A stretch of DNA of 15,238 bases, taken from contig JAUVGM010000015.1 in the NCBI GenBank assembly GCA_030593785.1, positions 1-15,238 on the forward strand. Reading direction: 5' to 3'. Source of the stretch: Gammaproteobacteria bacterium (GTDB lineage: Bacteria; Pseudomonadota; Gammaproteobacteria; UBA6429; Thiohalophilaceae). The notes below the pieces were generated by a model. That model was not told the DNA's origin. It saw only the letters and a program-made list of their open reading frames with translations, and did not search any database. The position numbers were made by a program, and so were the translations under genes. Positions 1-8,141 of this stretch are shown here, one piece after another (the stretch's first letter is position 1; the number at the start of each line of letters is the position of its first letter).

Positions 1-97
1 TGGCATGAACATCATGGACGGCTTCCGTATTTCTGGCTTAGGTCAGTTAATCGAAGCTGGTATTGAATCTGACCGTCTTGTTGTTTTCGGCGATTAA
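1..97 (+). CDS. dsrE: DsrE (TusD-like sulfurtransferase subunit), 5'-truncated
   Basis: Only the last 31 codons are inside the window (first full codon at position 2, TAA at 95-97). They end in GLGQLIEAGIESDRLVVFGD, which is the typical C-terminus of DsrE/TusD. DsrE is the sulfur-binding subunit of the cytoplasmic DsrE2F2H2 complex, which passes sulfane sulfur toward DsrC. The active-site cysteine (Cys78 in A. vinosum) lies upstream and cannot be checked here. dsrF follows after 16 bases in the same direction, which supports the call despite the short fragment. Confidence 0.9.
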   Translation, partial: GMNIMDGFRISGLGQLIEAGIESDRLVVFGD

Positions 98-113
98 TTA
101 AAGGGTCTCTATA

Positions 114-521
114 ATGTCTGATGCAAAGAAATTTATGTACATCAACCGTAAGGCACCCTACGGTACTATCTACGCTTGGGAATCCCTCGAAGTAGTACTA
201 ATTGGCGCAGCTTTCGATCAAGAAGTCAGTTTGGCTTTCGTTGATGACGGTGTTTATCAATTAATGAAAGGTCAGGACACTACAGAAGTTGGTATTAAGA
301 ACTTCTCTCCTACCTATGCTGCTTTAGGTGATTACGATGTAAACAAAATTTATATCGAAAAAGAATCATTGGAAGCACGCGGTTTAACTTTAGATGACCT
401 TCAACATTTAGTCTGGGAAGACGAAGATGAAGATTGGGCTGAAAAAGATTCAATCCGTGTTGTAACTTCTGCTGAACTTGCTGAGATTTTTGAACAGCAA
501 GATATCACGCTAAGTTTCTAA
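114..521 (+). CDS. dsrF: DsrF (TusC-like subunit of the DsrEFH sulfur relay)
   Basis: This 135-residue cytoplasmic protein has the DsrE/DsrF fold. Recognisable parts are the N-terminal RKAPYGT stretch, the hydrophobic strand VVLIGAAF (about residues 27-34) and LAFVDDGVYQLMKGQ (about 40-54). Its role in the DsrE2F2H2 heterohexamer is structural. The protein has no cysteine at all, in line with sulfur binding being left to DsrE and DsrH. It sits between dsrE (16-base gap) and dsrH (14-base gap), so the three are surely co-transcribed. The ribosome binding site is weak (AAGGG about 10 bases before the ATG). The acidic run WEDEDEDWAEKD near residue 101 is a visible feature of unknown meaning. Confidence 0.95.
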   Translation: MSDAKKFMYINRKAPYGTIYAWESLEVVLIGAAFDQEVSLAFVDDGVYQLMKGQDTTEVGIKNFSPTYAALGDYDVNKIYIEKESLEARGLTLDDLQHLVWEDEDEDWAEKDSIRVVTSAELAEIFEQQDITLSF

Positions 522-523
522 GC

Positions 524-528
524 GAGGA
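524..528 (+). promoter_or_regulatory. Ribosome binding site that sets the dsrH start
   Basis: GAGGA lies 7 bases before the ATG at 536. An in-frame TTG at 530 would be only 1 base away from this site, so the ATG is the better start. Confidence 0.7.
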
Positions 529-535
529 ATTGAAA

Positions 536-841
536 ATGTCTATATTACATACAGTAAACAAATCCACTTATGAACGCGACACGTTAGAAGCTTGCGTTCG
601 TCTTGCAGCAAAAGGCGGTTCTGTTCTTTTGATTGAAGATGGCGTGTATAGCGCAATGAGCGGTGGTAACAAATCCAGCGTTATCGAAAATGCTAAAGAT
701 TTAAGCTTTTATGTTCTCGGTCCTGATATTAAGGCTCGTGGCTTAAGTGAAGATCGCTTAATCGACGGTGTTAAAGTTGTCGATTACAAAGGTTTTGTTG
801 AGTTATCTGTTTCTAACGATTCAGTTACTGCTTGGCTTTAA
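536..841 (+). CDS. dsrH: DsrH (TusB-like subunit of the DsrEFH sulfur relay)
   Basis: With the ATG at 536 the protein has 101 residues, normal for DsrH/TusB. It begins MSILHTVNKS and carries Cys20 in the context TLEACVRLA, matching the conserved Cys20 described for A. vinosum DsrH. The motif VLLIEDGVYSA (about residues 32-42) is the DsrE/F/H-family strand-loop. DsrH completes the heterohexamer with DsrE and DsrF, which transfers persulfide sulfur in the cytoplasm and interacts with DsrC. It lies 14 bases after dsrF and 24 bases before dsrC. An in-frame TTG at 530 is possible but is badly spaced from the ribosome binding site. Confidence 0.95.
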   Translation: MSILHTVNKSTYERDTLEACVRLAAKGGSVLLIEDGVYSAMSGGNKSSVIENAKDLSFYVLGPDIKARGLSEDRLIDGVKVVDYKGFVELSVSNDSVTAWL

Positions 842-865
842 TATTTATAAACTAGGAGAATTATC

Positions 866-1201
866 ATGGCTTCCATTGAAGTAGACGGTAAGAGTTTTGA
901 AGTTGATGAAGAAGGTTATTTAGAAGATTTAACAACATGGGTTCCTGAAATAGCGGGTGTTATGGCTAAATTAGATGACGCAGAGTTAACTGACGCACAC
1001 TGGGAAGTTATTAACTTCTTACGTGAGTACTATGAAGAATACCAAATCGCACCAGCAGTACGTGTACTGACTAAAGCGATTGGCAAAAAACTGGGTAAAG
1101 ATAAAGGTAACAGCAAGTACTTGTACGAATTGTTCCCATATGGCCCAGGTAAGCAAGCTTGTAAATATGCAGGTCTGCCTAAGCCAACTGGTTGCGTATA
1201 A
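866..1201 (+). CDS. dsrC: DsrC, sulfur carrier protein
   Basis: This 111-residue cytoplasmic protein is a full-length DsrC of the TusE/DsrC family. The C-terminal arm has both redox cysteines, Cys99 (QACKYAG) and the penultimate Cys110 (TGCV). This is the two-cysteine signature of functional DsrC; TusE proteins keep only the last one. DsrC receives sulfur from DsrEFH, presents it to the siroheme reductase DsrAB, and its trisulfide or disulfide form is handled by DsrMKJOP. The central helices (YEEYQIAPAVRVLTKAIGK) and YELFPYGPGKQ are typical. The ribosome binding site AGGAG is at 854-858. The gene is followed by a GC-rich hairpin and a 100-base gap, so its transcript may be partly separate. 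Confidence 0.98.
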   Translation: MASIEVDGKSFEVDEEGYLEDLTTWVPEIAGVMAKLDDAELTDAHWEVINFLREYYEEYQIAPAVRVLTKAIGKKLGKDKGNSKYLYELFPYGPGKQACKYAGLPKPTGCV

Positions 1202-1227
1202 TTACGCAAGCTAAGTAGTTTGTATTT

Positions 1228-1275
1228 AGAGGGGTTTTAACCCCTCTTCTTACAATAATAAGATTTATTTTTTTT
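1228..1275 (+). terminator. Hairpin plus T tract between dsrC and dsrM (partial terminator or mRNA-stabilizing 3' end)
   Basis: AGAGGGG (1228-1234) pairs perfectly with CCCCTCT (1241-1247) across the loop TTTTAA, giving a 7-bp GC-rich stem. Right behind it is only a short pyrimidine run (TCTTCT); an 8-T tract follows 20 bases later at 1268-1275. It is therefore a weaker terminator than the one at 8142-8180. In A. vinosum, dsrC is known to be expressed at a higher and partly independent level from the other dsr genes. A hairpin here that ends or protects the dsrC transcript would fit, but this is inferred. Confidence 0.6.
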
Positions 1276-1301
1276 GTTTTATTAAGAAAAGGAACGGTTA
1301 G

Positions 1302-2060
1302 ATGTCGGCATCCGTAGTCTATGCGCTAGCATTTTATGCAGCCACCGCCATACTTATTATTGGTGTTGCACGTAAGATTGTGCAATACGCAAAAACACCT
1401 GCGCCATTGAAAATTCCAACAATGCCTGCACCTGTCACTCAGGCTGGGGTTGTTGTGCGCATGTTTACTGAAGTTGCTTTATTTAATAGCTTATTCAAAT
1501 CTAATAAATGGAGTTGGATTTTTGGTTGGATGTTTCATTTCGCTTTATTACTCGCACTGTTCCGTCACCTGCGTTATGTCATTCCAGCAGATTCATTTTT
1601 AATGCCTCTTATTGGCCATGAAATTGTTCAAGCCTTCGGTAAGTATGCTGGTTTTGCAATGCTTGCTGGTTTAGGTGGTTTATTTGCGCGTCGCATTGTT
1701 GTTGACCGTGTACGCTATATTTCAAGTCCTTCTGACTATGCAATGTTGTTACTTATTATGGGTATCGCATTCACTGGTTTGATGATGTCATTTGTAAATC
1801 ATACTGATATCGTTTTACTAAAAGAATTCATGCTTGGGTTGTTAGTTTTTAACATACAGCCTCTTCCTACTGACGTGGTACTGCTCGTTCATTTAGCACT
1901 CGTTATTATCTTAATGATTATTTTTCCGATTAGTAAATTGTTGCATGCACCCGGTGTATTCTTCAGTCCTACTCGTAACCAGGTAGATAATTCTCGAGAA
2001 AAACGTCATCTGGCGCCATGGGCGGCAGAGTTAGAAGCAGATCGTAAAGCTGGGGAATAA
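1302..2060 (+). CDS. dsrM: DsrM, membrane cytochrome b subunit of DsrMKJOP
   Basis: This 252-residue NarI-like integral membrane protein has about five hydrophobic segments, roughly residues 5-25, 72-93, 113-130, 147-165 and 190-212. Histidines suited to axial heme b ligation are seen at 79 and 89 (FHFALLLALFRHL) and at 197 and 215 (LLVHLAL, LLHAPG). DsrM exchanges electrons with the quinone pool and pairs with the cytoplasmic FeS protein DsrK, encoded 33 bases downstream. The ATG follows AAGGA with good spacing (1289-1293). The C-terminal tail of about 35 residues is charged and probably cytoplasmic. Length and position are normal for the family. Confidence 0.96.
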   Translation: MSASVVYALAFYAATAILIIGVARKIVQYAKTPAPLKIPTMPAPVTQAGVVVRMFTEVALFNSLFKSNKWSWIFGWMFHFALLLALFRHLRYVIPADSFLMPLIGHEIVQAFGKYAGFAMLAGLGGLFARRIVVDRVRYISSPSDYAMLLLIMGIAFTGLMMSFVNHTDIVLLKEFMLGLLVFNIQPLPTDVVLLVHLALVIILMIIFPISKLLHAPGVFFSPTRNQVDNSREKRHLAPWAAELEADRKAGE

Positions 2061-2080
2061 GAAAACCGTTAAGGTTCTTT

Positions 2081-2085
2081 GAGGA
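2081..2085 (+). promoter_or_regulatory. Ribosome binding site that sets the dsrK start
   Basis: GAGGA lies 8 bases before the GTG at 2094. The in-frame TTG at 2079 overlaps this site and cannot be served by it. Confidence 0.65.
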
Positions 2086-2093
2086 TAATTAAA

Positions 2094-3638
2094 GTGGCAG
2101 ATTTCGACGTACCAGAATTACAAGAATATTCAGTTGTTCCTAAATTAGAAGAAGGAACAATGGCGCACATCTCATCCTTTAAAGCAAAGCCGAAGTTTCA
2201 GGGGCCTTTAGGTTACCCTGATGAATTGGTTGATAACTGGGAAGAAAAAGTTATCACAAAGATGGATGAGTTACGCGGCAAGTATCGTGGCTTCCAGGTA
2301 TTTTTAGACAGTTGTGTTAAATGTGGCGCTTGTACTGATAAGTGTCATTACTATTTAGGAACAAAAGATCCTAAGAACATGCCTGTTGCACGACAAGATC
2401 TGTTACGTAAGGTTTATCGTCGTTACAGCACATTCGCCGGTAAATTCTTTGGTGCATTAGGTATTCCAGGGTTTGTTGGCGCAGCTGATTTAAACAAAGA
2501 AGTTTTAGATGACTGGTATACATACTTCCACCAGTGTTCACAGTGTCGTCGCTGTTCTGTTTATTGCCCTTACGGTATTGATACAGCCGAAATCTCAATG
2601 GCCGCTCGTGAAATTATGTCTTCTGTTGGTGTTAGTCAAAAATACTGTAATGAAATTATTGGTAAGGCTCAAACCATTGGTAATAACCTTGGTCTACCAG
2701 AAAAAGCTCTTATTGATACTTTAGAAGGTCTTGAAGAAGAAGTTGAAGAAGATACCGGTGTTGCAGTTAAATTCCCGCTCGATCAAAAAGGCGCGGATAT
2801 TTTATTAATTACACCGTCTGCTGATTTCTTCGCAGAACCTCATGTTGATGGTTTAATTGGTTACGCAAAAGTTTTCCATGAAGCAGGCGCAAGCTGGACG
2901 ATGAGTTCACATGCTTCAGAAGCAGCAAACTTTGGTATGTTCATTGGTTCATACGAAAACATGCGTACACTTTCTTTACGTATTCGTAAAGCAGCGATTG
3001 ATTTAGGTGTTAAACGTATTGTGTTTGGTGAGTGTGGTCATGCATGGCGTGTTGCATACAGCTTCTTACATACGTTAGCGGGTCCATTTGATTTTCTTGA
3101 CCAAAACTACCCTATTCCACAACACATATGTGAATACACAAATGACTTGATCGAAAATGACGAACTCAAATTTGATAAGTCTGAAAACGATCATATGACC
3201 GTAACCTTCCACGATTCTTGTAACGTGGCACGTGCTTCACGCATGGGTGATAAGCCAGGTGGTCAAATGGAAATTCCTCGCGCAGTCATTAAGGCCGTAT
3301 GTAACAACTATGTTGACATGGCAGAAGACACCATTGGTGAAGCAACTTTCTGTTGTGGCGGTGGTGGTGGTCTGTTAACGGACGACTTAATGGAAATACG
3401 TGTTAAAGGCGCGCAACCACGTATGGAAGCTTATAAATCTGTCGTTGATAACGGTGGTGTAACTCACCTAGCGGCTATCTGCGCAATTTGTAAGGCACAA
3501 TTTAGCAAAATTTTACCAAAGTACGGTTATGGTATGACCGACATTGTTAGTGTTCATCAACTAGTAAGTGATGCAATTATCCTTACTGGCTCTGAAGACG
3601 ATACTAGCGAAGATAGCGATACTAACGAATCAGAATAA
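2094..3638 (+). CDS. dsrK: DsrK, HdrD-like FeS catalytic subunit of DsrMKJOP
   Basis: With the GTG at 2094 the protein has 514 residues. Two ferredoxin-type [4Fe-4S] motifs are visible, Cys74/77/80/84 (CVKCGACTDKC) and Cys148/151/154/158 (CSQCRRCSVYC). The C-terminal half has the CCG-domain cysteines typical of heterodisulfide reductase HdrD: Cys314 (FGECGH), Cys376 (HDSCN), Cys420-421 (FCCGGGGG) and Cys463/466 (CAICK). These bind the special [4Fe-4S] site that acts on disulfides. DsrK sits on the cytoplasmic face with DsrM, and its likely substrate is the DsrC disulfide or trisulfide. An alternative TTG start at 2079 would add 5 residues but overlaps the ribosome binding site. A later ATG at 2160 (MAHISS) is also possible. 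Confidence 0.96.
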   Translation: MADFDVPELQEYSVVPKLEEGTMAHISSFKAKPKFQGPLGYPDELVDNWEEKVITKMDELRGKYRGFQVFLDSCVKCGACTDKCHYYLGTKDPKNMPVARQDLLRKVYRRYSTFAGKFFGALGIPGFVGAADLNKEVLDDWYTYFHQCSQCRRCSVYCPYGIDTAEISMAAREIMSSVGVSQKYCNEIIGKAQTIGNNLGLPEKALIDTLEGLEEEVEEDTGVAVKFPLDQKGADILLITPSADFFAEPHVDGLIGYAKVFHEAGASWTMSSHASEAANFGMFIGSYENMRTLSLRIRKAAIDLGVKRIVFGECGHAWRVAYSFLHTLAGPFDFLDQNYPIPQHICEYTNDLIENDELKFDKSENDHMTVTFHDSCNVARASRMGDKPGGQMEIPRAVIKAVCNNYVDMAEDTIGEATFCCGGGGGLLTDDLMEIRVKGAQPRMEAYKSVVDNGGVTHLAAICAICKAQFSKILPKYGYGMTDIVSVHQLVSDAIILTGSEDDTSEDSDTNESE

Positions 3639-3675
3639 TTTGTAATCCTAACCGGATTCCATCAGGAGAATAAAC

Positions 3676-5622
3676 ATGGCTACATCCCGTGATGATATAA
3701 ACCAAAAACTAACCTTCCGTATGTTTGAAGACGGAGAAGCAGTAAGAACAGGCGACTGGGCGAAGCAAATCTTTAAAGAAGATACTTCACACAAGTGTCC
3801 AACTTACGTAAACCGTACTCCACCTTGTCAGGGTTCATGCCCTTCAGGTGAAGATATTCGTGGTTGGTTAGATATCGTACGTGGTATCGAAAAGCCAGAC
3901 GGCGACACTAGCATGCAAGAATATGCATTCCGTCGTTCTACGGCTGCGAATCCATTCCCTTCTGTTATGGGTCGTGTATGTCCTGCTCCTTGTCAAGACG
4001 GTTGTAACCGTAACCAAGTTGAAGATTTCGTTGGTATCAACGCAGTTGAGCAATTTATTGGTGACTCAGCTTTAGAAATGAAATTAAAGTTCACTTCTGG
4101 CGCAGACACAGGAAAGAAAATTGCGATTATCGGTGGTGGTCCAGCTGGTTTAGCTGCTGCTTACCAAGCTCGTCTTAAAGGTCACGCAGTAACATTGTTT
4201 GATAACCATAAGACTCTTGGCGGCATGATGAAATATGGTATCCCTGGCTACCGTACTCCACGTGACGTTCTTGATGGTGAAATCAATCGTATTATCGACA
4301 TGGGTGTTGACGTTAAGATGGACACTTGGGTTGGTAAAGACATCACTGTTGAACAGCTCGAAAAAGATTATGACGCAATTATGTGGGCTATCGGTGCTCA
4401 AGCAGGTCGTCAACTTCCTATTCCTGGTGCAGATGAAGCTGCAAACGTATTAACAGGTGTAGATTTCCTTGAAGCATTTAACGATGGTCGTTTACAACTT
4501 GTTACTGAGAAAGTTGTTGTAATCGGTGGTGGTGATACTTCTATCGATGTGGCATCCGTTGCTCGTCGTTTAGGTCACATTACTGAAATGAACGAAAGCG
4601 ACCGCCCAGAAACCATCATTTTAGGTCAAACTGCACATGACGTTGCTTCTTCAGCTGTTCGTCAAGGCGCAGAAGTTATGTTGTTATCTCGTTCTTCAAT
4701 TGAAAACATGCCTGCAGCACAACATGAAATTGATGATGCAGAACGTGAAGGTGTAACCATCGTTGGTTGTGTTAGCCCAGTTGAAGTTATTACTGATAAA
4801 GATGGCCGCGCGACTGCATTAAAAGTTGCAAAACTAGAAGATGATGGCAAAACAGTTATCGAAGGTTCAGAATATGAAATCAAACTTGACCTATTAGTAT
4901 CTGCTATCGGCCAAGGTGGTAAGTTCGACGGTTTCGACGACATGGCAAATGATCGTGGTTTAATCGATGCAGATGCACATTATCAGGTACCTGGTAAAGA
5001 AGGTCACTTCGTATGTGGTGATATCGTTCGACCTCACCTTTTAACAACTGCGATTGGTCAAGCATCTATTGCTGTTGAAAGTATTGAGCATTATTTTGCT
5101 AAAGAAGAAATGGGCAAACGTCCTAAAGTAGATAAGCACTTCTTCAACTTGTTAAACAAGTTAAAAGAAGCTGGTTTATCTCCTGAAGATTATGGCCATG
5201 GTACTGTTGAAGCGACTGATACTGAAAACTTCTCTATTCATAACTATGAAGATCGTTCAGCACACGAAATCATTACATCTGATGATTTGTTCCTTGGACA
5301 TTTTGAATATACTGCGCGTCATGTACGTTCTGAAGAGGTTCCGGATTCTGATCAGGTATTAGGTCACTTCCAGGAACGTATGAAAGGTCTTTCTCAGGAA
5401 GAAGCAACTGAAGAAGCTGATCGTTGCATGAGCTGTGGTATGTGTTTCGAGTGTGATAACTGTGTTATCTACTGTCCACAAGATGCTGTTTATCGTGTAC
5501 CTAAGAAAGACGCTACTATGGGTCGTTATGTTGCAACTGATTATTCTAAATGTATTGGTTGTCACATCTGTGCTGATGTTTGCCCAACGGGTTACATCGA
5601 CATGGCAATGGGCGACGCTTAA
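3676..5622 (+). CDS. dsrL: DsrL, FAD/FeS NAD(P)H oxidoreductase
   Basis: This 648-residue cytoplasmic flavoprotein resembles the small subunit of glutamate synthase. The N-terminal part has cysteines for FeS binding (41, 51, 55, 102, 106, 110; for example RVCPAPCQDGC). The FAD-binding GGGPAGLAAAYQA begins near residue 153. The NAD(P)-binding VVVIGGGDTSIDVASVARRLG begins near 280. A C-terminal ferredoxin domain has cysteines at 584, 587, 590, 593, 596 and 600, and at 626, 629, 632 and 636 (CIGCHICADVC). In sulfur oxidizers DsrL works with DsrAB and passes electrons from sulfur oxidation to NAD(P)+. Its location between dsrK and dsrJ is typical of the oxidative pathway. AGGAG at 3664-3668 supports the ATG. 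Whether NAD or NADP is preferred cannot be settled here. Confidence 0.96.
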   Translation: MATSRDDINQKLTFRMFEDGEAVRTGDWAKQIFKEDTSHKCPTYVNRTPPCQGSCPSGEDIRGWLDIVRGIEKPDGDTSMQEYAFRRSTAANPFPSVMGRVCPAPCQDGCNRNQVEDFVGINAVEQFIGDSALEMKLKFTSGADTGKKIAIIGGGPAGLAAAYQARLKGHAVTLFDNHKTLGGMMKYGIPGYRTPRDVLDGEINRIIDMGVDVKMDTWVGKDITVEQLEKDYDAIMWAIGAQAGRQLPIPGADEAANVLTGVDFLEAFNDGRLQLVTEKVVVIGGGDTSIDVASVARRLGHITEMNESDRPETIILGQTAHDVASSAVRQGAEVMLLSRSSIENMPAAQHEIDDAEREGVTIVGCVSPVEVITDKDGRATALKVAKLEDDGKTVIEGSEYEIKLDLLVSAIGQGGKFDGFDDMANDRGLIDADAHYQVPGKEGHFVCGDIVRPHLLTTAIGQASIAVESIEHYFAKEEMGKRPKVDKHFFNLLNKLKEAGLSPEDYGHGTVEATDTENFSIHNYEDRSAHEIITSDDLFLGHFEYTARHVRSEEVPDSDQVLGHFQERMKGLSQEEATEEADRCMSCGMCFECDNCVIYCPQDAVYRVPKKDATMGRYVATDYSKCIGCHICADVCPTGYIDMAMGDA

Positions 5623-5664
5623 TTTAGAATAAACTGAAATAAGAATAACTGAGGATTGCTGTAA

Positions 5665-6117
5665 ATGATGTCAATTAGACAGTTTGCAAAACATCTCGTC
5701 GTATTGGTGGGGCTAACTGCCCTGCCAATGTTATCGAATGCTGGAGAATTAGGCCCTGTTCCACCTAAGGCTAAAGCTAATGCATCTGATACGACAAAGT
5801 GTGTTGAGCCCATTGGTGAAATGCGTAAAAACCATATGGAGTTTTTACTACATAAACGTGATGAAACAATGCGAGAAGGTGTGCGTACTAAACAGCACAG
5901 TCTTACCGAATGTATTGCTTGCCATGTAACACCAAATGATAAAGGTGAATATGCTCGCTTTGGTGATGACGAACATTTCTGCAGTAGCTGTCACAACTAT
6001 GCTGCGGTTAATGTAGATTGTTTTGATTGCCATTCAGACTTACCTGAAGATGCTTCAAATAAACTTCGTTCATCAAAAAATCCTCATCAAAATATGACTG
6101 AAGGAGGCAAAAAGTAA
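5665..6117 (+). CDS. dsrJ: DsrJ, periplasmic triheme cytochrome c of DsrMKJOP
   Basis: The protein has 150 residues with an N-terminal Sec signal or anchor (basic start, hydrophobic residues about 11-24, then SNAGE). Three c-type heme motifs are seen: CIACH (83-87), CSSCH (106-110) and CFDCH (119-123). Cys46 (TTKCVEP) stands alone at the position of the unusual His/Cys heme ligand described for A. vinosum DsrJ, where the residue is also numbered 46. The cytochrome is the periplasmic redox subunit of the transmembrane complex. GAGGA at 5651-5655 is 9 bases from the first ATG (5665) and 12 from a second one (5668), so the first is chosen. The stop codon overlaps the dsrO start by one base (TAATG), indicating translational coupling. 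Confidence 0.95.
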   Translation: MMSIRQFAKHLVVLVGLTALPMLSNAGELGPVPPKAKANASDTTKCVEPIGEMRKNHMEFLLHKRDETMREGVRTKQHSLTECIACHVTPNDKGEYARFGDDEHFCSSCHNYAAVNVDCFDCHSDLPEDASNKLRSSKNPHQNMTEGGKK

Positions 6118-6869
6118 TGTCTAATTCAGAACAAACAAATAATTATCGTCGCAAATTCTTAGCTCAATCTGCCGCAGTTGCAGGTTTAGCTATTGCGCCG
6201 GGAATCATTTTAAACCAGGTTGCTCATACAAAAGCAGATGCAGATAAAGTCACTGATGCAACACGTTGGGGTATGTTAATTGACACCAACAAATGTAACA
6301 AAGGTTGTACTGACTGTGTCACAGCATGTAAGACTGAAAATGCCTGGGGAATGGGTGAAACTCATTCTAGCAAAGAACAACAAGCACAATGGATTCGTAA
6401 AGTAACTATCACTGATAAACAAACAGGTCATGTTCAGTCATTACCTTTAATGTGTCAGCACTGTGAAACTGCACCTTGTGTCGATGTTTGCCCAACGGGC
6501 GCATCAATGAAACGTGCAGACGGTATCGTACAAGTTGATAAACATATTTGTATCGGTTGTCGTTATTGCATGATGGCTTGCCCATACAAAGCACGTTCAT
6601 TTGTTCATGAAAAAATTGAATTACAAAAACCAACTGCTCCTCGTGGCATTGGTACTGTAGAAAGTTGCAACATGTGTGCTCATCGTGTTGATAAAGGCGA
6701 GAACCCTGCTTGTGTTGAAGCGTGTAGTAAAGCGGAACACGGCGCGATGATTTTCGGTGACTTGAAAGATGCTAATAGTGCAATTTCAATAGAATTGAAA
6801 AAACATGGTGGCGAACAAATACGTGCGGATCTCGGTTTAAATACCGGTGTACGTTATCAAGGCCTGTAA
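6117..6869 (+). CDS. dsrO: DsrO, Tat-exported periplasmic FeS protein of DsrMKJOP
   Basis: The 250-residue protein starts with a twin-arginine signal (NNYRRKFLAQS, residues 8-18, then a hydrophobic stretch to about residue 32), so it is folded before export. Sixteen cysteines in four groups (60/64/67/71, 113/116/121/125, 145/148/151/155, 184/187/199/203) can hold up to four [4Fe-4S] clusters, in the pattern of NrfC/DmsB/HybA-type electron-transfer subunits. DsrO passes electrons between DsrJ and the membrane subunit DsrP. A strong AAGGAGG (6101-6107) inside the 3' end of dsrJ drives its start. No odd features were seen. Confidence 0.95.
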   Translation: MSNSEQTNNYRRKFLAQSAAVAGLAIAPGIILNQVAHTKADADKVTDATRWGMLIDTNKCNKGCTDCVTACKTENAWGMGETHSSKEQQAQWIRKVTITDKQTGHVQSLPLMCQHCETAPCVDVCPTGASMKRADGIVQVDKHICIGCRYCMMACPYKARSFVHEKIELQKPTAPRGIGTVESCNMCAHRVDKGENPACVEACSKAEHGAMIFGDLKDANSAISIELKKHGGEQIRADLGLNTGVRYQGL

Positions 6870-6909
6870 TAATATATACCTATTAAAAAATTGGTAAGAG
6901 AAGCTTCAT

Positions 6910-8118
6910 ATGAAAAAAGCAGTTTTCAAACAAATTGACGGTAATAGTATTAACTATTGGATGTTACTTGCCCTTCTTGGCAGTTTTGCTCTCGCAGCTG
7001 TTGGTGCACACTTTTATATGGAACATGGCGGTCATTATGTGACTGGCATGAACAACCAAATCGTATGGGGTTTACCACACGTATTTGCTGTATTCCTTAT
7101 TGTTGCAGCATCTGGAGCACTAAATGTCGCTTCAATCTCATCCGTGTTTAACAAAACTGCTTATAAACCATTAGCACCGCTTTCAACTCTTGTTGCCATT
7201 GCGTTATTGTCTGGTGGTTTAATGGTTCTGGTTCTTGATTTAGGTCGTCCAGATCGTTTAATCGTTGCGATGACGATTTATAACTTCAAATCCATTTTTG
7301 CCTGGAACATGATTTTCTACAATGGGTTCTTCCTCATTGTTGGTGTTTACGCATGGACAATGTTACAGCGTAACTTGAACCAATACAGTCGTATCGCAGG
7401 TTTCACTGCTTTCATCTGGCGTTTAGCATTAACAACAGGAACCGGTTCAATCTTTGGTTTCCTTGTTGCTCGCCAGGCTTATGACGCTGCAATCATGGGA
7501 CCTATGTTTGTTGTTATGTCATTTTCATTTGGTTTAGCTATTTTCTTATTAATCGTGATGGCAACATATAAATGGACAGATCGCCCTCTCGGTGATGCAA
7601 CATTTAATCGCTTAAAAAATCTTCTTGGTGTATTTGTTGCTGGTGTACTTTACTTTGTTGTTGCACAACACTTAACAAATTTATACGCTACAGAACATCA
7701 TGGTGTAGAAGCCTTTATTCTTAGAGATGGCGGAATTTATACTCAGCTATTCTGGTATGGCCAAATTATTATGGGCGGCTTGATTCCATTAGCACTTATC
7801 TATCACCCAACTACTGGCAAATCTCGTACAGCAATTTCAATTGCTTCGATATTAATTGTTCTTGGTGGGCTTATTCAAATGTATGTCATCATCATTGGTG
7901 GTCAGGCATACCCATTAGAATTATTCCCAGGTAAAGAAGTTTCAAGCTCTTTCTTCGACGGAGTAGTTAATTCATATAGTCCTACTTTAGCAGAAGCTCT
8001 TTTAGGTATTGGTGGCTTTGCTGTGACACTCTTCATGGTTGCCTTTGCTGTTAAAATTATGAAATTTTTACCTGAGTCTTTAGCTGACGAAGCTGTCGAT
8101 CCACATCACACTAAGTAA
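6910..8118 (+). CDS. dsrP: DsrP, NrfD-type integral membrane subunit of DsrMKJOP
   Basis: This 402-residue, very hydrophobic protein of the NrfD/PsrC family has about ten predicted membrane segments. Typical stretches are GALNVASISSVF near residue 63, MVLVLDLGRPDRL near 107 and IFAWNMIFYNGFF near 129. DsrP exchanges electrons with the quinone pool and pairs with the periplasmic FeS subunit DsrO encoded just upstream (40-base gap). It has no cofactor-binding cysteine motif, as expected of the family. The ribosome binding site is only modest (AAGAGA before the ATG). A strong terminator follows 23 bases after the stop, so DsrP is the last gene of the segment that runs without a terminator from dsrM. 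Confidence 0.95.
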   Translation: MKKAVFKQIDGNSINYWMLLALLGSFALAAVGAHFYMEHGGHYVTGMNNQIVWGLPHVFAVFLIVAASGALNVASISSVFNKTAYKPLAPLSTLVAIALLSGGLMVLVLDLGRPDRLIVAMTIYNFKSIFAWNMIFYNGFFLIVGVYAWTMLQRNLNQYSRIAGFTAFIWRLALTTGTGSIFGFLVARQAYDAAIMGPMFVVMSFSFGLAIFLLIVMATYKWTDRPLGDATFNRLKNLLGVFVAGVLYFVVAQHLTNLYATEHHGVEAFILRDGGIYTQLFWYGQIIMGGLIPLALIYHPTTGKSRTAISIASILIVLGGLIQMYVIIIGGQAYPLELFPGKEVSSSFFDGVVNSYSPTLAEALLGIGGFAVTLFMVAFAVKIMKFLPESLADEAVDPHHTK

Positions 8119-8141
8119 TAAATAATATTAATCTCTCGTTG

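Noticed and set aside
2371..2598. Minus-strand open frame of 75 codons inside dsrK
   Set aside because: It lies wholly inside dsrK, has no recognisable domain or ribosome binding site, and its composition is that of an antisense shadow. The same holds for the other short frames inside dsrK, dsrL, dsrJ, dsrO, the response regulator and the ABC gene.
6117..6869. DsrO as a possible nitrite reductase NrfC or polysulfide reductase subunit
   Set aside because: The FeS layout is shared by these families, but the position between dsrJ and dsrP and the Tat signal fit DsrO, and no nrfA or psrA gene is present.
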